64,000 nt of DNA from Pontiellaceae bacterium B12227. Its GTDB lineage: Bacteria; Verrucomicrobiota; Kiritimatiellia; Kiritimatiellales; Pontiellaceae. Made by a program: the position numbers and the translations under genes. How positions within the stretch are numbered: the first letter of the stretch is position 1; every line of letters starts with the position of its first letter. Below the pieces are notes generated by a model. The model was not told the DNA's origin. It made no database searches and was given only the letters and a program-made list of their open reading frames with translations. Location of the stretch: contig JAROAZ010000003.1 in the NCBI GenBank assembly GCA_029432775.1, positions 62,001 to 126,000 on the forward strand, written 5' to 3'. Positions 16,797-25,222 of this stretch are shown piece by piece.

Positions 16797-17102
16797 ATGA
16801 ACCTGTTTGAAAATATCCCCGGTGAGCTGCCGGAAGAGCTGGTTGAGGTGTTGACCGAGGGTTCCAGTATCCGGATTGAGCGGATCGTCTCCGACGGCCA
16901 TCAATCGCTGGATGATTTCTGGTATGATCAGGATGAAAATGAATGGGTGCTGTTGGTTTCCGGTTCGGCTGTGCTGGAGTTTGAGGACCGGAAACAGGAG
17001 CTGAAACCCGGTGACTATGTGCTGGTTCCGGCGCACCAAAAGCATCGCGTAGCCGCAACGGCTATGACCGAAAAAACCGTCTGGTTGGCTGTGTTTTATT
17101 GA
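16797..17102 (+). CDS. Cupin domain protein
   Basis: 101 residues from ATG 16797, chosen because AAGGTG lies 7 bases upstream. A single small beta-barrel: the cupin pattern is EWVLLVSGSAVLEFED ... LKPGDYVLVPAHQKHRV. The two conserved His residues of motif 1 are not evident, though H in PAHQKHRV is kept, so metal binding may be altered. Ligand unknown. It lies 63 bp downstream of thiF on the same strand and may be cotranscribed. Confidence 0.8.
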   Translation: MNLFENIPGELPEELVEVLTEGSSIRIERIVSDGHQSLDDFWYDQDENEWVLLVSGSAVLEFEDRKQELKPGDYVLVPAHQKHRVAATAMTEKTVWLAVFY

Positions 17103-17174
17103 GGCTGATCCCAATCAGCCCGAAAAAGAAGTCCTTTATTGATACGGGTTGTCGTTAGAGACGTAAAGAATTCC

Positions 17175-19088
17175 ATGAATCTGTTCAACCAATCCAATTT
17201 AATCTTATCTGCACTGCTGTGCATACCGGGCGGCGTATTGGGCTCATCGCGAGCGCCACATCGCACCGCTTCGGTGCGCATTGATTTTTCAGAGGTACTG
17301 GTACGGAATATCCCCTTATTCCACGGTTCTAATAATATTTATCCGGATGGAGGGCAGGGGTTGCTTAATTCGGACGGAACCTTTGAAGAAGGCCATCTTC
17401 GATTTGCAGCAGCCATGGGACTGCGTACGTACCGTTTTCCGGGCGGATCGGAAGGAAATCTCTACCATTGGAAGCGGGGCATTGGGCCGGTTGACCAGCG
17501 AATACCCAATGTGAGTGGAAACTATCGGAAGCCGCGGACAAATGAATTCGGTTCAGATGAATTCGGCCAACTGCTGGAGAGCAGCTCGTTCAGCGAAGGA
17601 ATCATGATGGTGGCCTATGCCTATGAAAAGCCGGAGGACGCGGCGGACTGGGTGGAATACATGAATTGCCAAGTCGGCGAAAATCCGAATGGCGGGGTCG
17701 ACTGGGCCGCCGTCCGGGCAAAAAACGGGCATCCGGAGCCCTATAATATCCGGTACTGGGAAATCGGGAACGAGGTTTATGGGAACTGGGAGCTGAACTG
17801 GGGATCGTACCCGGTTGAAGGTGATGCGGCGCGGGGCAGTGCGAATGTGGAGCACGATGATGTCAGCAATATGGGCGGAATCCTGGCCTTCGGCGATGCG
17901 TCCCGCTATGTCTTTGGCGGAACCAAGCGTTTTACCCGGCAACGGGCCGCCACGTTGAGTTCCTGGCGCGATGAGCATTGCATGACGACGTCCGAAAAAG
18001 GTCAGACCTTCTATGTTAAATTTCCTCCGGTCGATGATCGGGAGCCGTTTGAACTGGTTGTTGAGGATACGGCCTGGACGCGCGTTGATTCCTTTGCGAA
18101 ATCGAAGTCGAAAGACCGGCATTACACGCTGGATCCGGAAAGCGGAACGATCCTTTTTGGCGATGGTCGCAAGGGTGCACTGCCTCCGAAGGGGAAACTG
18201 GTTTATCTCGATTACACATCGGGCCCGCAGCCGGGCTATGTGGATTATTACAAGGCGATGAAAGCGGTCGATCCCTCCATTCAGGTGATTTCCTGTTTCG
18301 AGAAGGATTCATTCTACGAGATCATGGCCGAGCACAAGTTGCCCTACGATGGAATCAGTCGGCACTACTATCCTCCGGCGGGTAAAAGGATTCGGGAAAT
18401 GGAGCCGGCGGACGGCTACCGGTTAGCGGTGTCTACGGCCTATGCCATTGGTGGCACCGTGGAGCATCACAATAAGAATCTTGAGCGCTATAGAAATCGA
18501 GCGTTGGATAAACCGGTCAAACTGTGGTTCAGCGAATACGGTGCGCATGGCTATTTCGGCAATGCAGCGGTCTATCACAGCCTGATCAACAATCATTCGG
18601 AGGATGTCGGTTGCATCATGATTCACTCTCTTTTTCTGAACAACCGGTCCTCCATGTATGATGAAAGCGGATTGATCCGCTCAAAGGCCTATGCCATTGC
18701 CGCCTTTTCCAGGCTGTCGAGCGATCAGTTTGTAAAGGCGGAGGTCATTGGCGGCGATTCCGTGAAGTCCGTTAAGGGAGGAAAGGTTGCGTTACCTCCG
18801 GTGCTGGTTTCGGCATCGAAATCGGACACTGCCCGTGAAGGGTCGATTATTCTGACGAATACGGGAATGGAAGAGGCCGTGAACGTGAAGATTAAAATGA
18901 AAGGCATGCCATTGCCTTCGAAAGAGATGGATATCTGGGTGCTCAAACCGCGAAATGGAAATCCATTTGATGAAAATGATAAATCGAATCCGGACAATAT
19001 TTCGTTTGAGCGGGTAGGCCGGAAACGGCTGAGCGGAACGATGGACATCACGGTTCCTCCGGCGGCATTAATGGTGTTGCGCTGGTAG
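17175..19088 (+). CDS. Secreted alpha-L-arabinofuranosidase-like glycoside hydrolase (clan GH-A)
   Basis: 637 residues from ATG 17175, which opens a signal peptide (MNLFNQSNLILSALL ... GGVLGSS). The TIM-barrel motifs fit GH51/GH39-like enzymes: FPGGSEGNLYHW near 90-101, the acid/base Glu in WEIGNEVYGNWE near residue 198 and a likely nucleophile in LWFSEYGAHG near 453. Between them, about residues 250-350 form a beta-rich insertion (KFPPVDDREPFELVVEDTAW ... GTILFGDGRKGALP) not part of the barrel. A C-terminal beta-sandwich follows. It probably releases arabinose or a related sugar from polysaccharides outside the cytoplasm. It contains no iterated palindromes, which may hint at later acquisition. 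Confidence 0.8.
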   Translation: MNLFNQSNLILSALLCIPGGVLGSSRAPHRTASVRIDFSEVLVRNIPLFHGSNNIYPDGGQGLLNSDGTFEEGHLRFAAAMGLRTYRFPGGSEGNLYHWKRGIGPVDQRIPNVSGNYRKPRTNEFGSDEFGQLLESSSFSEGIMMVAYAYEKPEDAADWVEYMNCQVGENPNGGVDWAAVRAKNGHPEPYNIRYWEIGNEVYGNWELNWGSYPVEGDAARGSANVEHDDVSNMGGILAFGDASRYVFGGTKRFTRQRAATLSSWRDEHCMTTSEKGQTFYVKFPPVDDREPFELVVEDTAWTRVDSFAKSKSKDRHYTLDPESGTILFGDGRKGALPPKGKLVYLDYTSGPQPGYVDYYKAMKAVDPSIQVISCFEKDSFYEIMAEHKLPYDGISRHYYPPAGKRIREMEPADGYRLAVSTAYAIGGTVEHHNKNLERYRNRALDKPVKLWFSEYGAHGYFGNAAVYHSLINNHSEDVGCIMIHSLFLNNRSSMYDESGLIRSKAYAIAAFSRLSSDQFVKAEVIGGDSVKSVKGGKVALPPVLVSASKSDTAREGSIILTNTGMEEAVNVKIKMKGMPLPSKEMDIWVLKPRNGNPFDENDKSNPDNISFERVGRKRLSGTMDITVPPAALMVLRW

Positions 19089-19097
19089 TTCGCAGAT

Positions 19098-19143
19098 CTT
19101 AGAGCCTGCAAGCTTCAAGCGCCAAGCTTCCAGAAGCTCTAAG
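19098..19143 (+). terminator. Possible terminator hairpin after the glycosidase gene
   Basis: CTTAGAGC at 19098 pairs with GCTCTAAG ending at 19143, with internal AAGCTT repeats. A TGTTTTTC tract follows about 12 bases later, so the T-run is displaced and intrinsic termination is only plausible. Confidence 0.4.
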
Positions 19144-19198
19144 GAGTGGGGATTGTTTTTCTTCGTGTTCTTTCAGACTTCGTGTTTAAAATCCCCTT

Positions 19199-19903
19199 AT
19201 GGTCAAAGCGCGATTTAAATTCGGGGAATATGAACTGCTGGTGGTGCAGGTGCTACTCAGCTCATACGGCACATTTAACTATCTGCTGTGCCGTGATGGC
19301 AAAGCCATCCTGATCGATGCCGGTGAGGCGAAACCGATTTTCCAGACCTTGGAAAATGAAAACCTGCAGCTGACCGATGTTCTGATCACGCACGGACATG
19401 GAGATCATTCCGGCGGTTGCCGGGCCATTCAGGATCGGTTGGGCGTGCAGTCGACGAGCGCTGCGGTGGAAGGCCGTGCGTTTCCAATCCTTGGAACGAC
19501 CTGTCGGTCGTTCGCTACCCCCGGCCATCTGGCGGTCTGTAAAAGCTACTATTTTCCAGAGCTTGGAATTTGCTTCACCGGCGACACGATTATCAACGGT
19601 GCCGTCGGCCGGATGATGGGTGGAACGCCGGAGCAGTTTTTCCAATCATTGGAAAAAATAAAAACGCTCCCCGATGAGACCATCCTTTTCGGCGGGCATG
19701 ATTATCTGGAAGACAATATGGACTTTGCGTTATCGGTCGAACCGGACAATGATGCGGTGAAGGCGCGGCTGGAGCGGTACCAATCCGATCCGATTTCCGC
19801 AGTCTTCGCGATCCTCGAAGAAGAAAAGAAAACCAACCCGTTTCTTCAGGTGACATCAGCGGATGAGTTTGCGGAGCTGCGCGATCGTAAAGATCAGTTC
19901 TGA
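19199..19903 (+). CDS. MBL-fold metallo-hydrolase (glyoxalase II-like)
   Basis: 234 residues. The metallo-beta-lactamase signature THGHGDHSGG lies near residues 62-71, a second ligand is in FATPGHLAV near 105, the bridging Asp in CFTGDTIINGAVGR near 126-139, and the final His in FGGHDYLED near 166. This arrangement matches hydroxyacylglutathione hydrolase-like thioesterases. The exact substrate is unknown. Four iterated palindromes fall in this one gene (19340, 19482, 19554, 19640), read as FQTLE, FPILG, FPELG and FQSLE, the densest cluster in the window. Confidence 0.85.
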   Translation: MVKARFKFGEYELLVVQVLLSSYGTFNYLLCRDGKAILIDAGEAKPIFQTLENENLQLTDVLITHGHGDHSGGCRAIQDRLGVQSTSAAVEGRAFPILGTTCRSFATPGHLAVCKSYYFPELGICFTGDTIINGAVGRMMGGTPEQFFQSLEKIKTLPDETILFGGHDYLEDNMDFALSVEPDNDAVKARLERYQSDPISAVFAILEEEKKTNPFLQVTSADEFAELRDRKDQF

Positions 19904-19932
19904 TCAAGAAGTAGAATGCTCCTCCGGGGTGT

Positions 19933-21669
19933 TTATTCCGCAGGTTTGGTTTCCGCGGTGATAGAGAACATGTTTCCCGCTGCCGGGACTCCATCATCTT
20001 TCGGCATCAGTTCGCGTAATTCGGGGGCGAGCTGTTCCGAGATATCCTCGTTGGTTGCTTCGGGATTTTTATAGAGGTAGTCGTAGAGCGCCGAGCGATC
20101 GGCTTCATTCAGCCCAAGGGTGTTTGCGAGTTTACCGGTCCGGTCATAAGCCCGTTGCTCGAGTTCGCGTTTTTCCTTTTCCAATACATGGGTCAGTAGT
20201 TCGTCCTGTTGCGGTTCGGTAAGCAGGGCATTGAGGTCGTTGAGTACACTTTCGTCTTCATACCACTGCCGCGGTTCCGTGGATTCCGGTTGCTCGCCAT
20301 TTTCAGGAACGAAGTTCTTCTTCATGTTTTCTGCCCAATCGAACTGAAAAGCTTGCTGTTCGGGGGAGAGCGGTTCGCCGGCTTCCAGCATGGACTGCAG
20401 GGCCATGAAATTCACTGCAGCTTCCCGGTCGTCCTCCAGCATCTGCTTCATTGAATTCATCATTCCGCTCGTCATTTCATTCACGCGCCGGGTTTCTGAT
20501 TCTATGTGGTCCGCCAGAACAGCATCAAACTTTTCCGCTATTTCAGGATCGAGGTCGAGGCGGACCTGAAGTTGTTTTGACGGGTTTTCAACCTGATCTG
20601 CCATAGCGGTTTTGACCATATCGTTATTCATCAGCGGGAGCGCCATTTCCAGCAACGCGACCGTTTGTTCCGCCTTTTTCAAGTATTCAGGGCTGATGTC
20701 GAGCGATGCTGAATCCGCATTCAGTATGGACTCGGCTGTTTCGCCTTGCGCTGAAATCGATGTGATTTCAGAGGAAGGGGCTTCGGAAATGGGGGATACC
20801 GTTTCCGCCGTGTGTTGATCGGATTGCGGTTTGGCCGGTGCTGAAACAGCTTCCGTTGCAACGGAAGCAGCCTCTGTTTGTGTGTCTGTGCTGCATGTTC
20901 TGTTCGAAAGATAGACGCCGGTTCCAATGAGAGCGGTTGCAGCGACGGCAGTTGAGATGACAATGATTTTAGTTTTCATAGCGGCGATGATTACTCCGGT
21001 CAGGGTTGCTGTTGTTGAAATACCGGTTCCGGTGAGAACCGCAGTTGAAATGGTTGAGGCCAGTCCGGCTGGTGCGGTGGAGGCCGCATGTGCGGGTAGG
21101 GCGGCGGCCAGTGCGGCCGCGGTGGATGTAACACCCTTTTTGGCCAACTGACCGCCCATCTGTTCCAGTGCTCGATTCAGCCGCATGCGTGCAGCATCGG
21201 CCGAGACGCCCATCGCGTTACCGACTTCCGCCAGGTTTTTTCCCTGAAAGAAGCGGAGAATGACGGCATCGCGATCTGCCGGTTTCAGGCGCTCAAGGGC
21301 TTCGTGGAGTTCGGGCCCGAGCTCGGTCCAATCGGTTTCCTGGGTTGTTTTTTGCATGAGTTCATCCGCGTAGCTTTCTTCTCGTTTACGTCGGCGCGCT
21401 TCAGCTTTCTGAATATTGCGCGCCATGTTTCGCGCTGTTGCGTATATCCAGCCGCCCAATTGAACGGGACCGGAAAGCGCATCTGCTTTTTTTGAGAGTT
21501 CCACAAAGGTCAGCTGGCAGGCGTCGCGGGCGAGATCCTCGCTTCCAAGATAGTTGATGGCCGCGGCATAGGCCACATTGATGTAGCGCTCGACCAACAG
21601 GCCGAAGGCTTTATCATCCTTGTCTGTGGCGAAGCGGTTTATCAGTTGTTTGTCGGTCATAGTCTTCAT
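19933..21669 (-). CDS. ECF-type RNA polymerase sigma factor fused to a transmembrane helix and large C-terminal domain
   Basis: 578 residues from the ATG at 21669. Sigma region 2 covers about 1-90 (GLLVERYINVAYAAAINYLG, GGWIYATARNMARNIQ) and region 4 about 120-175 (ADRDAVILRFFQGKNLAEVG). An Ala/Thr-rich linker leads to one transmembrane helix at about 233-254, and about 320 residues follow that would be outside the cytoplasm, rich in E, Q and predicted helix. Such fused ECF factors occur in PVC and related bacteria; the tail may act as a built-in anti-sigma or sensor (inference). No separate anti-sigma gene is adjacent. The gene is convergent with the MBL hydrolase. Confidence 0.85.
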   Translation of the reverse strand: MKTMTDKQLINRFATDKDDKAFGLLVERYINVAYAAAINYLGSEDLARDACQLTFVELSKKADALSGPVQLGGWIYATARNMARNIQKAEARRRKREESYADELMQKTTQETDWTELGPELHEALERLKPADRDAVILRFFQGKNLAEVGNAMGVSADAARMRLNRALEQMGGQLAKKGVTSTAAALAAALPAHAASTAPAGLASTISTAVLTGTGISTTATLTGVIIAAMKTKIIVISTAVAATALIGTGVYLSNRTCSTDTQTEAASVATEAVSAPAKPQSDQHTAETVSPISEAPSSEITSISAQGETAESILNADSASLDISPEYLKKAEQTVALLEMALPLMNNDMVKTAMADQVENPSKQLQVRLDLDPEIAEKFDAVLADHIESETRRVNEMTSGMMNSMKQMLEDDREAAVNFMALQSMLEAGEPLSPEQQAFQFDWAENMKKNFVPENGEQPESTEPRQWYEDESVLNDLNALLTEPQQDELLTHVLEKEKRELEQRAYDRTGKLANTLGLNEADRSALYDYLYKNPEATNEDISEQLAPELRELMPKDDGVPAAGNMFSITAETKPAE

Positions 21670-21815
21670 CTGTTTAATAAGGAGTTTACGCCGACGACTG
21701 AAACCGAACAAAAAAAACACCGAAAATATTTTTCGGTGAATTCGTCGGGCAGTTATAGATAGGGCGGAGTGTCCTCACCCCGCCGTGGACATGTGGGGTC
21801 ACATGTCCCTAGCCA

Positions 21816-22544
21816 TTAAAAGCCGCGCTCTTTTTTGATGATGTCGTAGGCTTCGTTGATCTTGGTGAGCTGATCGTGGGCGTAGGTCATGAATTCGTCC
21901 GGCAGGCCTTTCGAGGCCAGCTTGTCGGGATGAAACTCGGTGCATTTTTTGCGATAGATTTTCTTGATCTCCGCATCGGCGGCCGAGGGTTCGACTTCCA
22001 GAACTTTGTATGCATTCTCCAGTGCGTTTGGTGCATTGCCGCGCATACCGCCATTGAGCATGGCATCGATGGTGCCGGGGCGCAGACGGAAGGCGCGTTC
22101 GGCCTGCAGCAGAATTTCGCGTTCGTTGGGATGAATCTGCCCGTCGGCCGCTGCCACGGCATGCAGCGCGGCGATAAAGGTCATGGCGATCTGCGGATTA
22201 AACTGGATTACGCCGGCGAGCTGGTTGATGTAGTCGGCCGCCGTATGTGGATCGTCTTTTGCGCGCCGGAAAATATCGATGGCCTGTTCCCGTACAGCAC
22301 CGGTGTAGTTAAAGCGGGCCATGATCTGTTCGACGGCTTCAATTTCCTCCTTGGAAATCGTGCCGTCGGCGCGTGCCATTTTGGCCAGACAGCCGAAGAA
22401 GGCCACCTGGAAGGTCTGTGCGGCCTGCTTAACTTTGGTGGCCCCTTTATCAAGCTGATGTCCAAGCCCGACACCGACCACCGTTCCAATCGGTCCAAAA
22501 AGGGAACCGAGAACTCCGCCTACTAATTTACCTGTCCATGCCAT
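21816..22544 (-). CDS. djlA: DjlA-like protein: TerB domain plus C-terminal J domain
   Basis: 242 residues from ATG 22544, preceded by GGAG 7 bases upstream. A glycine-rich hydrophobic N-terminal segment (GKLVGGVLGSLFGPIGTVVGVG) is followed by a TerB-like helical domain with two acidic motifs (MARADGTISKEEIEAVEQ and VAAADGQIHPNEREIL). The C-terminal J domain carries the HPD tripeptide (CTEFHPDKLASKGL), needed to stimulate DnaK. This is the DjlA layout, a membrane-associated co-chaperone. It is the last of its strand before the divergent VF530 gene. Confidence 0.88.
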   Translation of the reverse strand: MAWTGKLVGGVLGSLFGPIGTVVGVGLGHQLDKGATKVKQAAQTFQVAFFGCLAKMARADGTISKEEIEAVEQIMARFNYTGAVREQAIDIFRRAKDDPHTAADYINQLAGVIQFNPQIAMTFIAALHAVAAADGQIHPNEREILLQAERAFRLRPGTIDAMLNGGMRGNAPNALENAYKVLEVEPSAADAEIKKIYRKKCTEFHPDKLASKGLPDEFMTYAHDQLTKINEAYDIIKKERGF

Positions 22545-22633
22545 GAGAATACTCCGTGACGATTGATTCGTGAAAAGCGCGTACCTTATCGGAAAAACTG
22601 GCCGTTTCAACGGGAATCGGGCAGGGTAGCAGT

Positions 22634-22861
22634 ATGAATGAACAACCGAATAATCCGCTGCACGGCATTACGCTGGAGAAATTGCTGAATCAACTCGTCG
22701 ACTACTACGGGTGGGAAGAACTGGGGGCCATGATTGACATTCGCTGCTTCAACTGGGAGCCCAGCATTAAATCGAGCCTGAAGTTTCTGCGCAAAACCCA
22801 GTGGGCTCGCGAGAAGGTCGAAGAGCTGTATATGAATACGGACTTCGACGAGAAGCACTAA
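22634..22861 (+). CDS. VF530 family (DUF2132) DNA-binding-fold protein
   Basis: 75 residues: [26 protein letters not shown], then [28 protein letters not shown], the full conserved span of the small VF530/DUF2132 family. Structures of family members show a fold like double-stranded DNA-binding proteins, but the role is unestablished. It is divergent from the DjlA-like gene and nearly abuts the minus-strand gene at its 3' end. Confidence 0.85.
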   Translation: MNEQPNNPLHGITLEKLLNQLVDYYGWEELGAMIDIRCFNWEPSIKSSLKFLRKTQWAREKVEELYMNTDFDEKH

Positions 22862-22862
22862 T

Positions 22863-23543
22863 CTATTCCAACCCCTCAAGGTGGGAGGTGAGCAGCTTGC
22901 CTTTATGATCGATGGCATTCGGGTAGTTTGTCTTAATTTCCTCAAACAGCTTAGCCGCTTCCTTTTCCTTGCCCTCATTTTTATATCGCATGCCGAGGTA
23001 GAGCCGGGCATAGGCGCCGACATTCACGCCATTGCCGTAGTAGCAGCCGCTATGTTTTTCAATGGCCTGTTTGAGGTAATCAAGCTGCTCCGAATCCTTG
23101 GTCATTTGGCCCAGATAGAGCACCGCACAACCGGTTCGGTTCGCCACGGGGTATTTTTCAATCAGTAGCTTCAGGCTTTTTTGCGCCTCTTCCGATTTCC
23201 AGTCGCTGTTGGCAGTCTGGTAAAGTTTTTCAACGATGCGCAGGTCCGGCCGGGAATAGAATTCCGCATCCACCATCATGCGTTCACGGGCCAGGGCTTT
23301 CTGTTCGGCCACAATGTTCTTCACCCGTTCCTCTTCGAGGACCGGCGCGAGTTTCTGTTCGAGTTCGGCAATGCGGGTCTCCAATGCCACGATGCGTTGA
23401 AGCAGAATGGCTTCGTCGGCCACCGCATGCCCGCAAAGGAAAAGAAGGAGTAGAACACAAATGGAGGGTGCCGCTTTTTCGGCACCGCGGTGGCGACGAA
23501 GCGCCGCCCTCCAGTATCTTTTTTGTAAGGACAGAGTTTTCAT
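22863..23543 (-). CDS. Secreted coiled-coil/TPR-like protein with palindromic repeat embedded in its N-terminus
   Basis: 226 residues from ATG 23543. An unusual N-region (KRYWRAALRRHRGAEKAAPS) precedes a signal-peptide core (ICVLLLLFLCGHAVA). Then come a short coiled coil (IVALETRIAELEQKLAPVL) and TPR-like helices (SLKLLIEKYPVANRTGCAVL, KEKEAAKLFEEIKTNYPN). This is the layout of YbgF/CpoB-like periplasmic proteins, but it is short and the family assignment is uncertain. The N-region is encoded by a 52-bp palindromic repeat (23462-23513). The next upstream gene on the strand ends 2 bases before the start. Confidence 0.65.
   Translation of the reverse strand: MKTLSLQKRYWRAALRRHRGAEKAAPSICVLLLLFLCGHAVADEAILLQRIVALETRIAELEQKLAPVLEEERVKNIVAEQKALARERMMVDAEFYSRPDLRIVEKLYQTANSDWKSEEAQKSLKLLIEKYPVANRTGCAVLYLGQMTKDSEQLDYLKQAIEKHSGCYYGNGVNVGAYARLYLGMRYKNEGKEKEAAKLFEEIKTNYPNAIDHKGKLLTSHLEGLE
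23462..23513. repeat. 52-bp palindromic repeat inside a coding region
   Basis: TGGAGGGTGCCGCTT pairs with AAGCGCCGCCCTCCA at 13 of 15 positions, and the centre contains the perfect palindrome CACCGCGGTG. It lies in frame within the start of the minus-strand gene and adds about 17 arginine/alanine-rich residues ahead of the signal-peptide core. Confidence 0.7.
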
Positions 23544-23544
23544 A

Positions 23545-23745
23545 TCAGTTTCCAGAGGTTGGAAGAACAATGACGTTGGCTTGCACCAGAAAATAGACCA
23601 CGAACATGGCCACCACTGCAAGCACGGCCAGTTTAAGCACCAGCTTAATGGCTTTATTAAAAACGACCGTCACACTGATAAAAACAGCGGAGGCCAGAAT
23701 AATCCAGACCATCGGATGCATGGTTTGAAGGGCTTCGGTATCCAT
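23545..23745 (-). CDS. Small two-helix membrane protein
   Basis: 66 residues with helices at about 12-30 (MVWIILASAVFISVTVVF) and 33-56 (AIKLVLKLAVLAVVAMFVVYFLV). No family recognised. It starts at the base where the upstream DUF1971 gene ends and stops 2 bases before the next gene starts, so all three are one transcription unit. The iterated palindrome at 23550-23564 overlaps its last codons (VLPTSGN). Confidence 0.65.
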   Translation of the reverse strand: MDTEALQTMHPMVWIILASAVFISVTVVFNKAIKLVLKLAVLAVVAMFVVYFLVQANVIVLPTSGN

Positions 23746-24092
23746 TATAGAAAGGCCTCTCCGGGACGATCACCCTCTAGCGCATTCGATTCGGCCCCTT
23801 CAGGTACCACATAAAACTCGACTTTAAATTCCACCGGCCCGGTGATGACCACATGGTGGAAGCGTTCCGGAAAAATAACAATCGGGTGCCCGGGATCGGC
23901 AACCAGCACGTTGTCGGGGTCGTCTTCCCAGATATATTCCAGTGAGCCGCTCTGCACAACGAGATAGCCCCACTTGCCTTTGGGCGCAAGATGCTTTTTC
24001 AGGATACCCGGCACAACGGTATCCTGATTCATTTCTCTGGATGATCCGGCCAGCTCGGCGGATTCCGGCAAAGTTGCATTCTGATAGTTCAC
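23745..24092 (-). CDS. DUF1971 cupin-like protein
   Basis: 115 residues. The pattern LPESAELAGSSREM ... VPGILKKHLAPKGKWGYLVV ... SGSLEYIWEDD ... PERFHHVVITGPVEFKVEFY matches DUF1971, a small cupin also found fused to or beside TehB tellurite-resistance methyltransferases. The histidines HH near residue 79 are the likely metal site. Function unproven. It is followed by a small membrane protein with a 1-base overlap. Confidence 0.8.
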   Translation of the reverse strand: MNYQNATLPESAELAGSSREMNQDTVVPGILKKHLAPKGKWGYLVVQSGSLEYIWEDDPDNVLVADPGHPIVIFPERFHHVVITGPVEFKVEFYVVPEGAESNALEGDRPGEAFL

Positions 24093-24105
24093 AGCAGGTC
24101 CTCGG

Positions 24106-25215
24106 TTAATTGAGGCTGAGTGTAAAGTCTACCCGCCCGAATGTCTTCCCGTTAATCAGGATTTCAACGGCGTGTTCGCCCGGATAATATTTGCGTGTCG
24201 TGATCGGTCTGATGGCGTGTTTTTTCGATAGTTCCATTGTTTCCCCGGGGCCGATTTCCAAGGTTCGGAACTTGAAGACTTTGGGAGCGGTTTTACCGCT
24301 GGCTTTTACGTGATGGATGGCGTAGTCGATGACGATGGACTGTGGTTCGGCATGTGTAGAATGCAGTTTGAAAGAAAATTCAATGGCTTCGCCCAGTTGG
24401 ATTTCGAGTGGGAAAACTTCCAATGATTGGAAGTTCAGTTGAGGATTTTCGGTGTAACCGAGCAGGCCGAAAATTTTGGGGTGCCCGGTTTTGACCAGCG
24501 AGCGGGTGGCATGCCGGATGATCCAGTCGCGGTTTTTTCCCGCACCCTTTTTCCATCGTTTACAGACGGCGATCACCTGTTGCGGATGATCTTTTGAAAT
24601 GTCGTTGAGGTTGTTGGCCACGGAGCGGCGGACATATTCAGACGGGTCGTCTTTCAGGTTTTCCAGGAGTTGGAAAACCGGCGAGGGGTCGGCGATAAAC
24701 TGCGGCAGCTGCTGCCCCCACGGCAGGCGCGGGCGCGCGCCTTCGGAGGCGAGGCGTCGCACATGCTCGTCGGGATCGGCGGTCCATTTTTCCAAACATT
24801 GGAAGGTCAGTTCGAAGTGGTTGATGATAAACGGCCGGATCGCAAACTCGGCGGAAAACAGGGGAGTGAGTTCTTTGAGTGCGGCCAGCGATGTTTCCGG
24901 ATGACCGAGGCCGTATTCGCTGATGTAGTCAACGATCGGCCAGGCGGCAAACCCGGCCAGGTTATCGTCCGGATTGCCGCGATCCCAGACCGGTTTAATT
25001 TTTATCAGAATGGCCGCAGCTTCCGGGAAGTCGGACGGGAGCACCGTGTGCAGTGCCTGGATGAGGTGCTGAACGCGTTCTTTCAGTTCCAGTTCTTCCA
25101 GGCCGTTGAGCGCGGCGGCGGAAAAGGTATCCGCCGGGAAAGGTTTCCAGGCTTTGGAAAGGGAAGCCGCAATGCGTTGAACGGCAGCTTCACCTAGACC
25201 ATCCTTCATTAACAT
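24106..25215 (-). CDS. AlkC-like DNA alkylation repair glycosylase with C-terminal Ig-like domain
   Basis: 369 residues from ATG 25215. Most is helical HEAT-like repeats (HVRRLASEGARPRLPWGQQL near 160, YVRRSVANNLNDISKDHPQQV near 205, and WIIRHATRSLVKTGHPKIFGLLG). These residues are typical of AlkC/AlkD-type glycosylases that excise 3-methyladenine-type lesions. After about residue 265 a beta-rich domain follows (FPLEIQLGEAIEFSFKLHST ... YYPGEHAVEILINGKTFG), resembling the Ig-like domain known from AlkC. Three iterated palindromes encode FQCLE, FQLLE and FQSLE. Der lies 7 bp upstream on the same strand. Confidence 0.82.
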   Translation of the reverse strand: MLMKDGLGEAAVQRIAASLSKAWKPFPADTFSAAALNGLEELELKERVQHLIQALHTVLPSDFPEAAAILIKIKPVWDRGNPDDNLAGFAAWPIVDYISEYGLGHPETSLAALKELTPLFSAEFAIRPFIINHFELTFQCLEKWTADPDEHVRRLASEGARPRLPWGQQLPQFIADPSPVFQLLENLKDDPSEYVRRSVANNLNDISKDHPQQVIAVCKRWKKGAGKNRDWIIRHATRSLVKTGHPKIFGLLGYTENPQLNFQSLEVFPLEIQLGEAIEFSFKLHSTHAEPQSIVIDYAIHHVKASGKTAPKVFKFRTLEIGPGETMELSKKHAIRPITTRKYYPGEHAVEILINGKTFGRVDFTLSLN

Positions 25216-25222
25216 CGTAAGT

